From: Candidatus Kirkpatrickella diaphorinae
GTDB taxonomy: Bacteria > Pseudomonadota > Alphaproteobacteria > Acetobacterales > Acetobacteraceae
DNA length: 64,000 nucleotides
Direction of reading: 5' to 3'
Assembly: GCF_025736875.1 (NCBI RefSeq)
Contig: NZ_CP107052.1
Span: 360,001 to 424,000, forward strand
Positions 1 to 11,347 of the stretch are shown piece by piece. A program made the translations under genes and the position numbers. The stretch's first letter is position 1. Each line of letters starts with the position of its first letter. The notes under the pieces are model-generated. The model was not told the origin of the DNA and made no database searches. It saw nothing but the letters and a program-made list of their open reading frames with translations.

Positions 1-2462
<2,462 letters not shown>

Positions 2463-2641
2463 ATTACTCACATCAACGCCGCTCTCCCTCACAGGAAAGC
2501 AGCATGCACATACATAGCAGTCATCCACGCATCCATTGCGTGTCTCTCATCTCATCCTACCCCTTCTCCTCATCCCGTCTCACTCATTAAGCGAGACAGG
2601 GCATGCACCAGCCTCTCCACCCTGAAAAGGGTGGGCCAGAT

Positions 2642-2759
2642 GACCTGGTGGCCATGGCGGGAGACTTCCACCCGATCCCTTCCCGAACTCGGCCGTGAAA
2701 CGCCCCAGCGCCTATGATACTGCAGCTTAAGCTGCGGAAAAGTCGGTCGCCGCCAGGTC
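2642..2759 (+). rRNA. rrf: 5S ribosomal RNA
   Basis: This is a typical alphaproteobacterial 5S rRNA. The ends pair (GACCTGG with CCAGGTC), and the conserved CCGAACTCGGCCGTGAAACG and CGCCCCAGCGCC blocks are present. It follows the 23S gene by about 180 nt, in normal rRNA operon order. Confidence 0.95.
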
Positions 2760-2820
2760 TCCTGACCCACCCACATCAAACATACAACAACAGGGGATTA
2801 CATCACGCATCCCCCATCAT

Positions 2821-2897
<77 letters not shown>

Positions 2898-3151
2898 TCT
2901 TAAACTACTCCCACACACCACGCTCATCACCCGCCTTAATCAGGCCGCCAACCCGCGTCCATAACTCCTGATCATCACACCCTCACAACAGGACCTGCGC
3001 TACGAAGCACGTCCACCCTCATCGTTACAAACCTCTGACAACCCGCAGCTAACTCAAAGCGTCCAGAAAACGCCGGGAGGAAGCGCACATCGCCGTCGTA
3101 TCGTCTTGAGGCATTCGTAACTATCTGCTTAAATCTCTCGATAATGAGGGG

Positions 3152-3210
3152 TGTGACCGGTGACTGAAGGGCGATCGGTCACATTTCCGGTAAGTGAGAG
3201 GTCCGGAAAT
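3152..3210 (+). promoter_or_regulatory. Two inverted repeats before the TetR gene, likely autoregulatory operators
   Basis: Two perfect 8-bp inverted repeats lie back to back. The first is TGTGACCG (3152-3159) with CGGTCACA (3176-3183). The second is ATTTCCGG (3183-3190) with CCGGAAAT (3203-3210). The second ends on the first base of the TTG start codon. Operators of this kind just before a tetR-family gene commonly serve autorepression. The rest of the 2898-3151 interval shows no gene; a possible -10 (GATAAT) lies near 3140-3145. Confidence 0.5.
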
Positions 3211-3827
3211 TGTCGCAGATCCAGGTGCGAAAACGACGCAGTCATGAAAACCGGCATGAGATCCTGACGGCAGCCGTCACGCTGTTTGAGCAATCAGGTT
3301 TTCATCAGGTCGGTGTTGAGGACGTCGTGCGGGCGGCGAACGTGACCAAAACAACGCTTTACCGCCATTTCGGCAGTAAAGACGGGCTGGTTGTGGAGGT
3401 TCTGGGTGACCGCATCGATAAGGTGGAGGAAGGTCTCATCACCGCCATCACGGCGCACAGGGCGCCGCGCGCACGTTTGAAAGCGATTTTTGATTACCAC
3501 ACAAAATGGTTTCACAAGCCCAGTTTCGCCGGGTGTCTGTTTTATCGCGCGACGGGAGAATATGCCGGCAAGAGGCGGGAAATCGCCAAACTCAGCAAAG
3601 CGCAGAAGCTCAGCCTTCGTGCCGCGATACAGTCTTTTGTTGAAGAATTGGGCGTGCATAAAAACCGTAGTGAAAACCTGGCGCGGTCTATCCTTTGTCT
3701 CCTTGACGGGGCAATCATCGCCGCTCATTCGCTGGGGGAGAAAGACGCAGCTGAAAATGCGTGGCAAATGGTTGAACTCGCCCTCAGGAGCGAACTGGAT
3801 CGAGCCGTTTCGACGCGCGCCCGTTAA
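3210..3827 (+). CDS. TetR/AcrR-family transcriptional regulator
   Basis: A 205-residue repressor-type protein. The N-terminal helix-turn-helix (residues about 12-58) has the family pattern: an R/H-rich start, ILTAAVTLFEQSGFHQVGVE, then VTKTTLYRHFGSKDGL. The rest is the variable ligand-binding domain; LFYRATGEYA and a LLDGAIIAAH-type helix resemble the YcdC/AcrR C-terminal group. The frame opens at a TTG with a purine-rich GAGAGG about 10 nt before it; a GTG 15 nt further in is an alternative. It sits alone between the rRNA operon and a convergent MucR-like gene, so its target is unknown beyond probable self-control through the inverted repeats overlapping its start. Family assignment is firm; ligand is not. 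Confidence 0.88.
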   Translation: MSQIQVRKRRSHENRHEILTAAVTLFEQSGFHQVGVEDVVRAANVTKTTLYRHFGSKDGLVVEVLGDRIDKVEEGLITAITAHRAPRARLKAIFDYHTKWFHKPSFAGCLFYRATGEYAGKRREIAKLSKAQKLSLRAAIQSFVEELGVHKNRSENLARSILCLLDGAIIAAHSLGEKDAAENAWQMVELALRSELDRAVSTRAR

Positions 3828-3861
3828 AGACTGCATGAAAATCCGCTATCGGAGTTTGGCC

Positions 3862-4527
3862 TTAACGGGACGCCATTTTATCGAGCAGGTTCGCAGTATG
3901 CCGACGCGTATTCCCTCTCAATCGGGTCGGCGCACGGCCTGAGTCGTCAAAAGCTGAAACATCCGACGCGTCACGTTCAGCAGTGCGGTAAGGGCGTTTC
4001 TCCTCAATCTTCCGCACACGTCCCCGCCGACTGGCGGAAAGATTCGGCGCGACCGTCGGATATTCAGGCGGGAGCCCCCATCTGCGTCGATAATCCTCTA
4101 CCGACATGCCGAACGTCGCGCTCAGATGTTTTTTCAGTGTTTTCAGTCGCTTCCCATCTTCCAGACAGATGATGTAATCGGGATGGACCGATTGGTGAAT
4201 AGGCACGGCAGGTATCAGCGCGGGGCTTGTCGTGTCTGGACGCGCATCGAACGTCTCCATCGGCTTCGCCCGGAGGGGGGCCGACGGGTAAATATCCGCC
4301 TTAGTGTCATCAAATGACGGGCACGATTCAGATGTTTCCAACAGCCAAAGCGGGTCCATTCGGGAAATCGTGCCGTAAATTTCCCGGACAAGCTGCGGTA
4401 ATTGGGCAGTCTCCACCCTTGTCGTCGCCAGATGGGCGGCGACGATGTCGGTCATGGCTCTCAGGCGCGCGAGATAAATATCTTCCGAGCAATCCGGGTC
4501 ATGAATATCATCGGTTATTTTCGACAT
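3862..4527 (-). CDS. MucR/Ros-family regulator, long variant with altered zinc site
   Basis: A 221-residue protein whose middle (about 112-165) is the Ros/MucR DNA-binding domain: HPDYIICLEDGKRLKTLKKH, then a GMSVEDYRRRWGLPPEYP block and VAPN. Ordinary MucR proteins are about 140 residues; this one carries a poorly conserved insertion (about 60-110) and a basic tail (170-221). In Ros the zinc ligands include the first Cys and two His. Here Cys121, Asp124 and His134 remain, but the usual second His, four to five residues after the first, is Thr/Phe (HLSATF). The fold may therefore be zinc-free, as reported for some rhizobial Ros homologues. It converges with the TetR gene and is divergent from the siderophore operon 0.6 kb away, so it could act on that promoter, though nothing proves it. 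Confidence 0.85.
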   Translation of the reverse strand: MSKITDDIHDPDCSEDIYLARLRAMTDIVAAHLATTRVETAQLPQLVREIYGTISRMDPLWLLETSESCPSFDDTKADIYPSAPLRAKPMETFDARPDTTSPALIPAVPIHQSVHPDYIICLEDGKRLKTLKKHLSATFGMSVEDYRRRWGLPPEYPTVAPNLSASRRGRVRKIEEKRPYRTAERDASDVSAFDDSGRAPTRLRGNTRRHTANLLDKMASR

Positions 4528-5112
4528 TGTGACAGAATTTCACCCCGAATTTTGGCAGGGACGACTTGCCACGTCCCCTTAAATGAGGTCATCGCTCCAA
4601 CGAGCTTAACCACAGTGGAAGTGCGTGGCAAGCCGATCCCCCTTGAAAGATGTCCACCGGCTTTTCATCAAGCCCGACCCCGACACACAGCCCTCAGAGC
4701 CACGTCGCTTGAAAAACGACCGTTGATTCCATGTGTCTCGAAGATGACTGAACGCTGCGTGACAGGCACGCCAATGCCACCACCCTTATCGAAATGATAA
4801 AGATGAAAATGCCTTGCTGGAGGAGGATGGAACGTCCGGTTTTATACTTCCAAGTCAGCGAAAAAAGAACAACCAGTATGTCATATCAAAACGGAAACCT
4901 GTCAGCGTCTTGATAAAAAGTCATAGCGCGCCCGGCCTTCATGGACATGACGCCCCGCAACACGGGAAATCAATGACTTATGAAAACCGTGTTTAATGAA
5001 AACGATTATCACTTGCATCACCGGATAATCCGTGTTTTCCAGAATGAGAGGCAGGTCCAGGACCCGCCTCGTTTTCATTCAATCTGAGTCATTTCGTCAA
5101 AACCGGCGGCCC
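4528..5112. other. Intergenic region: MucR promoter side and siderophore operon leader
   Basis: No convincing gene was found in either strand; short frames here have no recognisable domains or good starts. The right end holds a Fur-type box (4997-5011) and a -10-like GATAAT (5024-5029), which put the transcription start near 5036. That leaves an untranslated leader of roughly 75 nt before the chosen entC-like start at 5113. Confidence 0.5.
4997..5011 (+). promoter_or_regulatory. Fur box before the DHB/ABC transporter operon
   Basis: TGAAAACGATTATCA matches the 7-1-7 Fur motif (TGATAATnATTATCA) at 13 of 15 positions. It lies just upstream of the -10-like GATAAT at 5024-5029, where it would cover the -35 region and block RNA polymerase in iron-replete cells. 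Two further sites of the same type occur before the other two siderophore transcription units, which strengthens the call. Confidence 0.7.
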
Positions 5113-6330
5113 ATGATGATGAACCACGACCAATTATCACCCGGGCATATGATGCATGAGGCACCCTCATCGCCTGAATGCACCCCAGCTCTATCGCGAT
5201 CTGCTCATGCGCAGAATGCCGCGCCGACATTTTTCCTGTCCTCTTTCCGTGCGGTGAAAGCATCCCGCCTTCAGAAACGCCTCGATTTGAATCAAGCGTG
5301 CCAGCAACTTGCGGAGTGGCGGGAAAATGCCGCTTTCCATGCGGGTCACGTTGCACCGACGATCATGGGGGCGCTCCCCTTCGGCCTGTCGGCACAGGCG
5401 GAATTATTTATCCCGACGGATATCGCGCTCACGACGCGGGAGATGTTTCAGGCGGATTACGGCGCTGAAACAATTGAGGAACCTACCCTCCAATCTTATC
5501 ATTCCGATTTGTCGGAAGCCCGATATTGCGATCTTGTCATCGACGTCAAAAAGAGAATGGCGCATTCGGATCTCCGGAAACTCGTCCTGGGTCGATGTGC
5601 GCGTCTGCGTTTTTCAGGGCCTGTTCATGTGCCTTCCGTCGTGCGGCGGTTGATCACGCAAAACCAGCGAGACATGGTGTTTCAGATTCCGTTGCGGGAC
5701 GGCAGCATCCTCATTGGCGCAAGCCCGGAGCTGCTCGTCAGAAAAACCGGTGCGCAATTCTGTTGTCATCCGCTGGCCGGGTCCATCCCCCGTTCCCCGG
5801 ATCAGGCGGAGGATGCGCGCCGTGGTCAGATGCTGCTTTCATCTGCCAAGGACAGGGACGAGCACGCGATCGTCATCGCGCAATTAAGGTCTCAACTCAG
5901 CGACCTGAGTCGCGACCTGGATATCCCCGACATACCCAGCCTGACCCGGACGGCCACAATGTGGCACCTCTCAACCAAATTGCGCGGGAGCATCCGGGAC
6001 CCGAAGATGAGTGCGCTGGATCTGGCACGTCTCATCCACCCCACCGCCGCTTTGTGCGGCGCGCCGAAAGACCTTGCCTTCCGCACCATTTCGGCGCTTG
6101 AGCCTTCGGGGCGGGGCCTGTTTGCCGGACTTGTCGGGTGGAGTGATGCGCGCGGGGATGGGGAATGGGTGGTGACCATCCGTTCCGGCATCATCAAGGG
6201 AGCGGAGGCGCAGCTCTTCTCCGGCGCGGGCATCTTGCCGGGTTCCAACCCTGAAGCGGAATGGCGGGAAATCGAGGCCAAATTGGGCACGATGCGGCGC
6301 GCTCTCGGCCTTGAGCCCGACAAAATGTGA
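5113..6330 (+). CDS. Isochorismate synthase (EntC/DhbC-like)
   Basis: Converts chorismate to isochorismate, the first committed step to 2,3-dihydroxybenzoate. The C-terminal chorismate-binding domain is intact: LIGASPELLVR, the LAGSIPR loop, an active-site stretch KDRDEHAIV, HPTAALCGAPK and FAGLVGWSD. This is the EntC group rather than a salicylate synthase, which would also need a lyase activity or partner that is absent here. The frame is open from 5032, but that point lies on or before the predicted transcription start, so ATG 5113 (405 residues) is preferred; 5116 and 5119 are also possible. The N-terminal 60 residues are low in recognisable motifs. First gene of an operon with the isochorismatase 59 nt downstream; the Fur box at 4997 predicts iron repression. 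Confidence 0.9.
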   Translation: MMMNHDQLSPGHMMHEAPSSPECTPALSRSAHAQNAAPTFFLSSFRAVKASRLQKRLDLNQACQQLAEWRENAAFHAGHVAPTIMGALPFGLSAQAELFIPTDIALTTREMFQADYGAETIEEPTLQSYHSDLSEARYCDLVIDVKKRMAHSDLRKLVLGRCARLRFSGPVHVPSVVRRLITQNQRDMVFQIPLRDGSILIGASPELLVRKTGAQFCCHPLAGSIPRSPDQAEDARRGQMLLSSAKDRDEHAIVIAQLRSQLSDLSRDLDIPDIPSLTRTATMWHLSTKLRGSIRDPKMSALDLARLIHPTAALCGAPKDLAFRTISALEPSGRGLFAGLVGWSDARGDGEWVVTIRSGIIKGAEAQLFSGAGILPGSNPEAEWREIEAKLGTMRRALGLEPDKM

Positions 6331-6389
6331 CGACGTTTGACGCGAGAGGCGTGCTCAAAAAATAAAATAGCGAGAGATCAGGACATCTT

Positions 6390-7046
6390 ATGGCGATCCC
6401 GAAAATAACATCCTACCCTCTGCCGCGATGGGAGCAGACCCGCCGAGAAGAAGGCGTCAAACCGCGCGTCAATTGGGTGATTGATCCTCCACGCGCGGCG
6501 CTGCTGATCCATGACATGCAGGATTATTTTCTGTCATTTTACGACAGTGACGCGCCGCTTGTGCGCGGTATGATCGCCCACATCGAGGCGCTCCGCGCGC
6601 AATGCCGCGCCCTTCGCCTGCCAATTTTCTACACCGCCCAGCCAACGCGTCAGAGCCCGGCGGCGCGCGCGCTCCTGACCGACATGTGGGGGCCGGGCCT
6701 GACAGATAAGGCCCCTGAGGCCGCGCGCATCGTGTCAGATCTCACACCGGCCCCGGAAGAAATCGTGCTGACGAAATGGCGATATAGCGCCTTTGCAAAA
6801 ACCGACCTGAAAAAGCATCTGGAGGCAACGGGGCGCGATCAGCTTATCCTTTGCGGTGTCTATGCGTCGATTGGCTGCCTGGCCACAACTCTGGACGCCT
6901 TTATGATGGATGTGAAATCTTTCCTGATCGCGGATGCGACGGCGGATTTCAGCCTGGCGGATCATGAAATGGCGCTTCGCTACGTTGAGTCACGCTGTGG
7001 GCGGGTGCTGAACACCGCCGAAGCGTGTGAGTTTCTCGGACAATGA
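6390..7046 (+). CDS. Isochorismatase, stand-alone (EntB N-domain type)
   Basis: Hydrolyses isochorismate to 2,3-dihydro-2,3-dihydroxybenzoate and pyruvate. At 218 residues it is only the isochorismatase domain: the C-terminal aryl carrier domain of EntB/DhbB is missing, and that carrier is instead the N-terminus of the NRPS at 25125-31271. Catalytic elements are visible: Asp in LLIHDMQDYF, Lys in LTKWRYSAF and the Cys of GVYASIGCL. The usual GVYAHIGC motif has Ser for His at one position. The stop overlaps the start of the next gene by 4 nt (ATGA), a sign of translational coupling. Together with its neighbours it shows that the starter unit is DHB and not salicylate. Confidence 0.93.
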   Translation: MAIPKITSYPLPRWEQTRREEGVKPRVNWVIDPPRAALLIHDMQDYFLSFYDSDAPLVRGMIAHIEALRAQCRALRLPIFYTAQPTRQSPAARALLTDMWGPGLTDKAPEAARIVSDLTPAPEEIVLTKWRYSAFAKTDLKKHLEATGRDQLILCGVYASIGCLATTLDAFMMDVKSFLIADATADFSLADHEMALRYVESRCGRVLNTAEACEFLGQ

Positions 7047-7810
7047 CGGTTGCGCATAAGATATTGGCCGGGAAGTCAAAAATTGCCTGGGTGACCGGCG
7101 CGGCGCAAGGTATCGGCAAGGCGATCTGCACCCGTCTTCTCTCTGAAGGTGTCTATGTGATTGGCATGGATCAGAACCCGATAGAAGCTGATACGGTGTC
7201 GGAGGGCATAATCTTCGATATTTCTGATGCCGAAGCTACACGCAGAGCGGCGGATGCCCTTCTCTCACGCAACGCGGCCCCGGACTACCTCGTCCATGCA
7301 GCCGGTATATTCATGGAGGGCAGTGGCGAGACCTTGTCGCTGGAAGCATGGGACCGGCTTTTCGCCGTCAATGTGACGGGGCCATTCAACCTCATCAAAG
7401 CCGCATTGCCTGCCCTGCGCGCCGCGCAACGTGGTGCGATTGTGCTGATCGGCTCAAATGCAGCGCACATTCCTCGCCTGGGTATGTTGGGCTACGCCGC
7501 ATCGAAAGCGGCCCTTGCGGCAATGGGGCGAGGGCTGGCGCTTGAAATGGCGCCCCATCATGTCCGGTGTAACATTGTTTCGCCCGGTTCAACGGATACG
7601 GAGATGCAGAGGCGTCTCTGGAAGCCGGGCTTCGGCGCGGCGGACGTGGTGCGGGGCGCGCCGAATGCGTTCAGGCTCGGTGTTCCGCTGGGCAAAATCG
7701 CCACGGTGGAGGATATTGCCGACATCACGATGTTCCTCCTCTCCGATCGTGCCGGGCACATCACCATGCAGGATATCGTCGTGGATGGCGGGGCGAGTTT
7801 AGGGGCTTAA
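7043..7810 (+). CDS. entA: 2,3-dihydro-2,3-dihydroxybenzoate dehydrogenase (EntA-like SDR)
   Basis: A 255-residue classical short-chain dehydrogenase that would oxidise 2,3-dihydro-DHB to 2,3-dihydroxybenzoate with NAD+. It has the nucleotide motif VTGAAQGIG, the NVTG segment, a catalytic Ser in LIGSNAAHIPR, the YAASK Tyr-Lys pair and a C-terminal DGGASLGA. SDR specificity is hard to read from motifs alone; the EntA assignment rests on overall resemblance (MLGYAASKAAL, GSTDTEMQ) and on its place directly after the isochorismatase, with which it overlaps by 4 nt. It completes the chorismate-to-DHB route. Confidence 0.9.
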   Translation: MTVAHKILAGKSKIAWVTGAAQGIGKAICTRLLSEGVYVIGMDQNPIEADTVSEGIIFDISDAEATRRAADALLSRNAAPDYLVHAAGIFMEGSGETLSLEAWDRLFAVNVTGPFNLIKAALPALRAAQRGAIVLIGSNAAHIPRLGMLGYAASKAALAAMGRGLALEMAPHHVRCNIVSPGSTDTEMQRRLWKPGFGAADVVRGAPNAFRLGVPLGKIATVEDIADITMFLLSDRAGHITMQDIVVDGGASLGA

Positions 7811-7826
7811 ATCTGGGGGCTTGAAT

Positions 7827-9587
7827 ATGCGCAATGACACACTGAAATCGCTGCGCAAACCGGTCCGAACGCTGATAAGGGGCGGCATCTGGCTTGGCGC
7901 ACTGGGCGGGGTCTCGGCACTTGTGCCGCTATTCGGGTTGGCGGCGCTGGCCGATGCGCTGCAGACCGCCCCGCCCGACCTCCATCGCATTGCGATCCTG
8001 GCGGCCCTCATCGTCATTTGTGCAGTCTCGGGCTGGCTGGCCACGACTTTGGCAATGGGGCTGACCCATCTCGCGGATGAGCGCCTTCAGGCGCGCCTGC
8101 GGGGCCGGATTATCACGCATCTTGGCGTCCTCCCGCTCGGATGGTTTACCGGGACGCATTCAGGCATCGTCCGCAAGGCGGTCGAGGATGACCTGACCGA
8201 ACTTCATTATCTGACGGCGCACCATGAGGTGGAGCGCGTGCGTGCCGTGTCCCAACCTCTCATCGGTTTATTCTGCCTGTCGCTGCTCAACTGGCGCCTC
8301 GCGCTTCTCGCAGTGGCCACCTGGCCGCTTTACGGCGTGGCATATCTCTGGATGATGCGCGGATATCGTGAAAATCTGCAACATATGGACCGTGACCTCG
8401 CGGCAATCAGCGCCGCGATCGTTGAGTTGATCCGCAATATCGTCGTCATCAAATCCTATCGACAGGCGCGGCGGATCCATAATGATTATGGCCAGGCCAC
8501 ATCGCGTTTTGCCGCATTTTACGGGGGATGGGCCGGTCGCACCGCGCGGATTGAGGCGATCTCCGCCCTTCTCCTTTCTGTCCCGGTCATTATGCTGACC
8601 AGTCTCGCCGGGGGGTATCACCTTGTGACAGCCGGGCAGGTGACCCCGGTCATGCTCCTTGCTGAAATCATGGTCGCCATCACGCTGCCCCAGAGTTTCC
8701 AAACCCTGCATACGGGCAATGCCGCCTTCAAGAAGGCGCAGGCGGCGGCCGAGCGTCTCGAGCACCTTCTCTCACTCCCAATCCTGCCAGCGCCAACGCA
8801 CCCGCTCAGCCCGCGCAGCGCTGAAGTCACATTTGATCATGTCAGCTTTGCCTATGACGATGGACGTCCGGTGCTCGGTCACATTTCCTTCACTTGTGCG
8901 CCTGGGACGGTGACAGCTTTGATCGGGCCTTCCGGTGCAGGCAAATCCACTTTGGCGCGGCTTGTCCCGCGATTTTATGACGTCACGGAGGGGGCCATAC
9001 GCCTTGGCGGCGTCGATGTGCGTCAGCTTGACCGCGCAACCCTCTATAAACAGGTGGGCTTCGTCCTGCAGGAAGTGGAGTTGCTGCATGGCACTGTGCG
9101 CGACAATATCCGCCTGGGTAAAGTGGATGCGGGGGAAAGCGACATCATCGCGGCCGCACAGGCGGCACAGATTGATTCCGTCATCCAGGCCCTGCCGCAA
9201 GGCTATGACACGATCATCGGTGACAAACATCGTTTCTCAGGCGGTGAGGCGCAGCGCATCGCCCTGGCGCGGATGATCCTTGCCAACCGGCCCATCCTGA
9301 TTTTGGATGAAGCCACGTCAAGCGCCGACCCGGATCATGAAGTGCAGATACAAGCGGCGCTCTCCCATCTTGCACGCGGGCGGACGGTGATTGTCATTGC
9401 GCATCGACTAGCTTCCATCGTCCATGCTGACCAGATTCTGGTCCTTGCAGAGGGTCAGATTATCCAGAAAGGCCGTCACGAGGCGCTGATCGCGCAAGAT
9501 GGCTGTTACAAAGATCTGTGGGAGGTCGAAAACCGGGCGCAGCCTCACGCGCATCCGGCCGAAACGGAAGGTGCCCTGCCATGCTGA
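7827..9587 (+). CDS. ABC half-transporter, siderophore import type (YbtP/Irp6-like)
   Basis: A fused membrane-plus-ATPase ABC protein of 586 residues. About six membrane segments fill residues 15-300 (for example GGIWLGALGGVSALVPLFGL). The nucleotide-binding domain follows with Walker A GPSGAGKST, signature FSGGEAQRIALAR, Walker B ILILDEATSSAD and the switch His in VIAHRL. Half-transporters of this export-like fold, in pairs within yersiniabactin-type clusters (YbtP/YbtQ), are known to import the ferric siderophore across the inner membrane, so import is inferred here. The frame can also open at TTG 7821, but ATG 7827, preceded by a GGGGG run, is the better start. The 3' end overlaps the next transporter gene by 7 nt; the pair probably forms a heterodimer. 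Confidence 0.87.
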   Translation: MRNDTLKSLRKPVRTLIRGGIWLGALGGVSALVPLFGLAALADALQTAPPDLHRIAILAALIVICAVSGWLATTLAMGLTHLADERLQARLRGRIITHLGVLPLGWFTGTHSGIVRKAVEDDLTELHYLTAHHEVERVRAVSQPLIGLFCLSLLNWRLALLAVATWPLYGVAYLWMMRGYRENLQHMDRDLAAISAAIVELIRNIVVIKSYRQARRIHNDYGQATSRFAAFYGGWAGRTARIEAISALLLSVPVIMLTSLAGGYHLVTAGQVTPVMLLAEIMVAITLPQSFQTLHTGNAAFKKAQAAAERLEHLLSLPILPAPTHPLSPRSAEVTFDHVSFAYDDGRPVLGHISFTCAPGTVTALIGPSGAGKSTLARLVPRFYDVTEGAIRLGGVDVRQLDRATLYKQVGFVLQEVELLHGTVRDNIRLGKVDAGESDIIAAAQAAQIDSVIQALPQGYDTIIGDKHRFSGGEAQRIALARMILANRPILILDEATSSADPDHEVQIQAALSHLARGRTVIVIAHRLASIVHADQILVLAEGQIIQKGRHEALIAQDGCYKDLWEVENRAQPHAHPAETEGALPC

Positions 9588-11311
9588 ATTCCCTGCGCAG
9601 CCTGCTGATGCCGGATCAGATCCGGCTTATCCGTAGCTATCTCATCCTCCTCGCTGTCAGCGGGCTCAGTGAAGCGGGCACGACCCTGCTTCTGATACCG
9701 GTGACGCAATCCCTCATGACACACGCTTATGGCCGTCTTGAAAGCTGGATGATTGTCCTGACCATCGCGGTCGTGATGACCTGCCTTCTGCGTTATTGGC
9801 AGACAATGCGGGGGCTGGGGCTTTCCGTGACGGTTCTGCGCACGGTGCAATCCCGTTTGGGTCAGCATATGGTGCGCCTGCCATTGGGCTGGTTCACAAG
9901 GGAGGTCAGTGGTCAGGTCTCGCGCTGTGCGACATACGGCGCGATGGGGCTGGCCAGCGCCCTGTCACATTTGCTGCCGGCCCTTCTCTCGGATATTGCA
10001 GTGCCGCTTCTGACAAGTGGCGCGATGATGTTGCTGGACTGGCGTCTCGGCATCGTGGCCCTTGGCGGCGCAATCGGCGTCCTCGCCGCCAATTCCCGGA
10101 TCAGCAAATCGATCATAAGGGGGGAGGCGCCATCGCATGAAGCGACCGTCACCCTCAATAATCGCGTCATTGAATTCGCACGCTGTCAGGCCACCTTGCG
10201 CGCCTTCTGTCACGAGAGTGCCGCTTACAAGCCGTTGACCCAGGCGTTGGAAGCCAAAAACAAGGCGGGGCAATCTCTATTGGCAACCACATTCCCGAAA
10301 GTATTGATCAGCGGGTTGAGCGTGCAGCTCGTTTTCGCGTTGCTGGTGGGGGTCGGGCTTTATCTCACCCTGTCCGGGGGGCTCGGCGTGCCGCGACTTA
10401 TGGCTTTCCTCGTTCTTGCGACCCGGTTTTCCGGCGGGCTGGCGATGCTCGGCGCGCGCATGGGTGTGCTGGGCATGATCAGGCGGGAAATCGAACGCAT
10501 CGCCGCCATCATGAATGAACCGACCCTGCCGGAAGCCTCTCATCGCAAAAATCTCACCGCGCCGGGTGCCATCTCATTCCGATCCGTCGATTTCGGCTTT
10601 CATTATGGCGATGCCATTCTGCATGATGTGACGTTCGACGTGCCACAAGGGAGCGTAACCGGGCTGATCGGACCCTCCGGCGCGGGTAAGAGCACCCTTC
10701 TCAAATTAATGATGCGGTTTTATGACCCGGCAAAGGGGCAGATCTTGATTAACGGTGTCGACCTGCGTGAACTCCCGGCAGATCAGCTCATGGACCAGAT
10801 CGCCCTTGTCTCACAGGACGTCTTTCTGTTTGCAGGGTCGATCGAGGAGAATATCCGCATCGGTAATCCGGACGCGTCGGAAGAAACATGGCGCCATGCC
10901 GCCCGTCTCGCGCGGGTCGATGCGCTCGTTGCGCAGCGGCGTCATGGCTGGGCCACGCAGGTCGGGGAAGGGGGGTGTCAGCTCTCCGGCGGTGAGCGTC
11001 AAAGAGTTGCCCTTGCCCGCGCGCTTTTAAAAGACGCGCCGATCCTTCTGCTTGATGAAGCGAGTTCAGCGCTTGACGCTTTGAATGTGGCCGCGTTTCA
11101 GGATGTGGTGCGGCAATTGCGGGGAAAAACGACGATCGTGATGATCACCCACCAGCTTGAGACCGTCATGCACGCAGATTATCTTCTGACAATTGAGGCT
11201 GGTCGCATTGTCGAGCGTGGCACGCCCGCAGATTGCCTGACATCGCGAGGTTATTTTGACCGGTTCTGTCATGAGCGGCGCCAGGCACTGGGGTGGCGCC
11301 TGACGGGCTGA
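9581..11311 (+). CDS. ABC half-transporter, partner subunit (YbtQ/Irp7-like)
   Basis: Second half-transporter, 576 residues from ATG 9581; an in-frame start at 9518 would sit deep inside the previous gene and lacks support. Membrane segments cover about residues 15-290 and include a cluster of hydrophobic helices near the N-terminus (ILLAVSGLSEAGTTLLLI). The ATPase domain has Walker A GPSGAGKST, signature LSGGERQRVALAR, Walker B ILLLDEASSALD and ITHQL switch. It overlaps the upstream transporter gene, so the two are made together and likely form the inner-membrane complex for the ferric siderophore. It is the last gene of the plus-strand operon and converges on the phosphopantetheinyl transferase gene 36 nt away; no clear terminator is visible between them. 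Confidence 0.86.
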   Translation: MLNSLRSLLMPDQIRLIRSYLILLAVSGLSEAGTTLLLIPVTQSLMTHAYGRLESWMIVLTIAVVMTCLLRYWQTMRGLGLSVTVLRTVQSRLGQHMVRLPLGWFTREVSGQVSRCATYGAMGLASALSHLLPALLSDIAVPLLTSGAMMLLDWRLGIVALGGAIGVLAANSRISKSIIRGEAPSHEATVTLNNRVIEFARCQATLRAFCHESAAYKPLTQALEAKNKAGQSLLATTFPKVLISGLSVQLVFALLVGVGLYLTLSGGLGVPRLMAFLVLATRFSGGLAMLGARMGVLGMIRREIERIAAIMNEPTLPEASHRKNLTAPGAISFRSVDFGFHYGDAILHDVTFDVPQGSVTGLIGPSGAGKSTLLKLMMRFYDPAKGQILINGVDLRELPADQLMDQIALVSQDVFLFAGSIEENIRIGNPDASEETWRHAARLARVDALVAQRRHGWATQVGEGGCQLSGGERQRVALARALLKDAPILLLDEASSALDALNVAAFQDVVRQLRGKTTIVMITHQLETVMHADYLLTIEAGRIVERGTPADCLTSRGYFDRFCHERRQALGWRLTG

Positions 11312-11347
11312 GAGGCCCGCCCGTTGCGTCGTGCGGCATCCCTCGGG

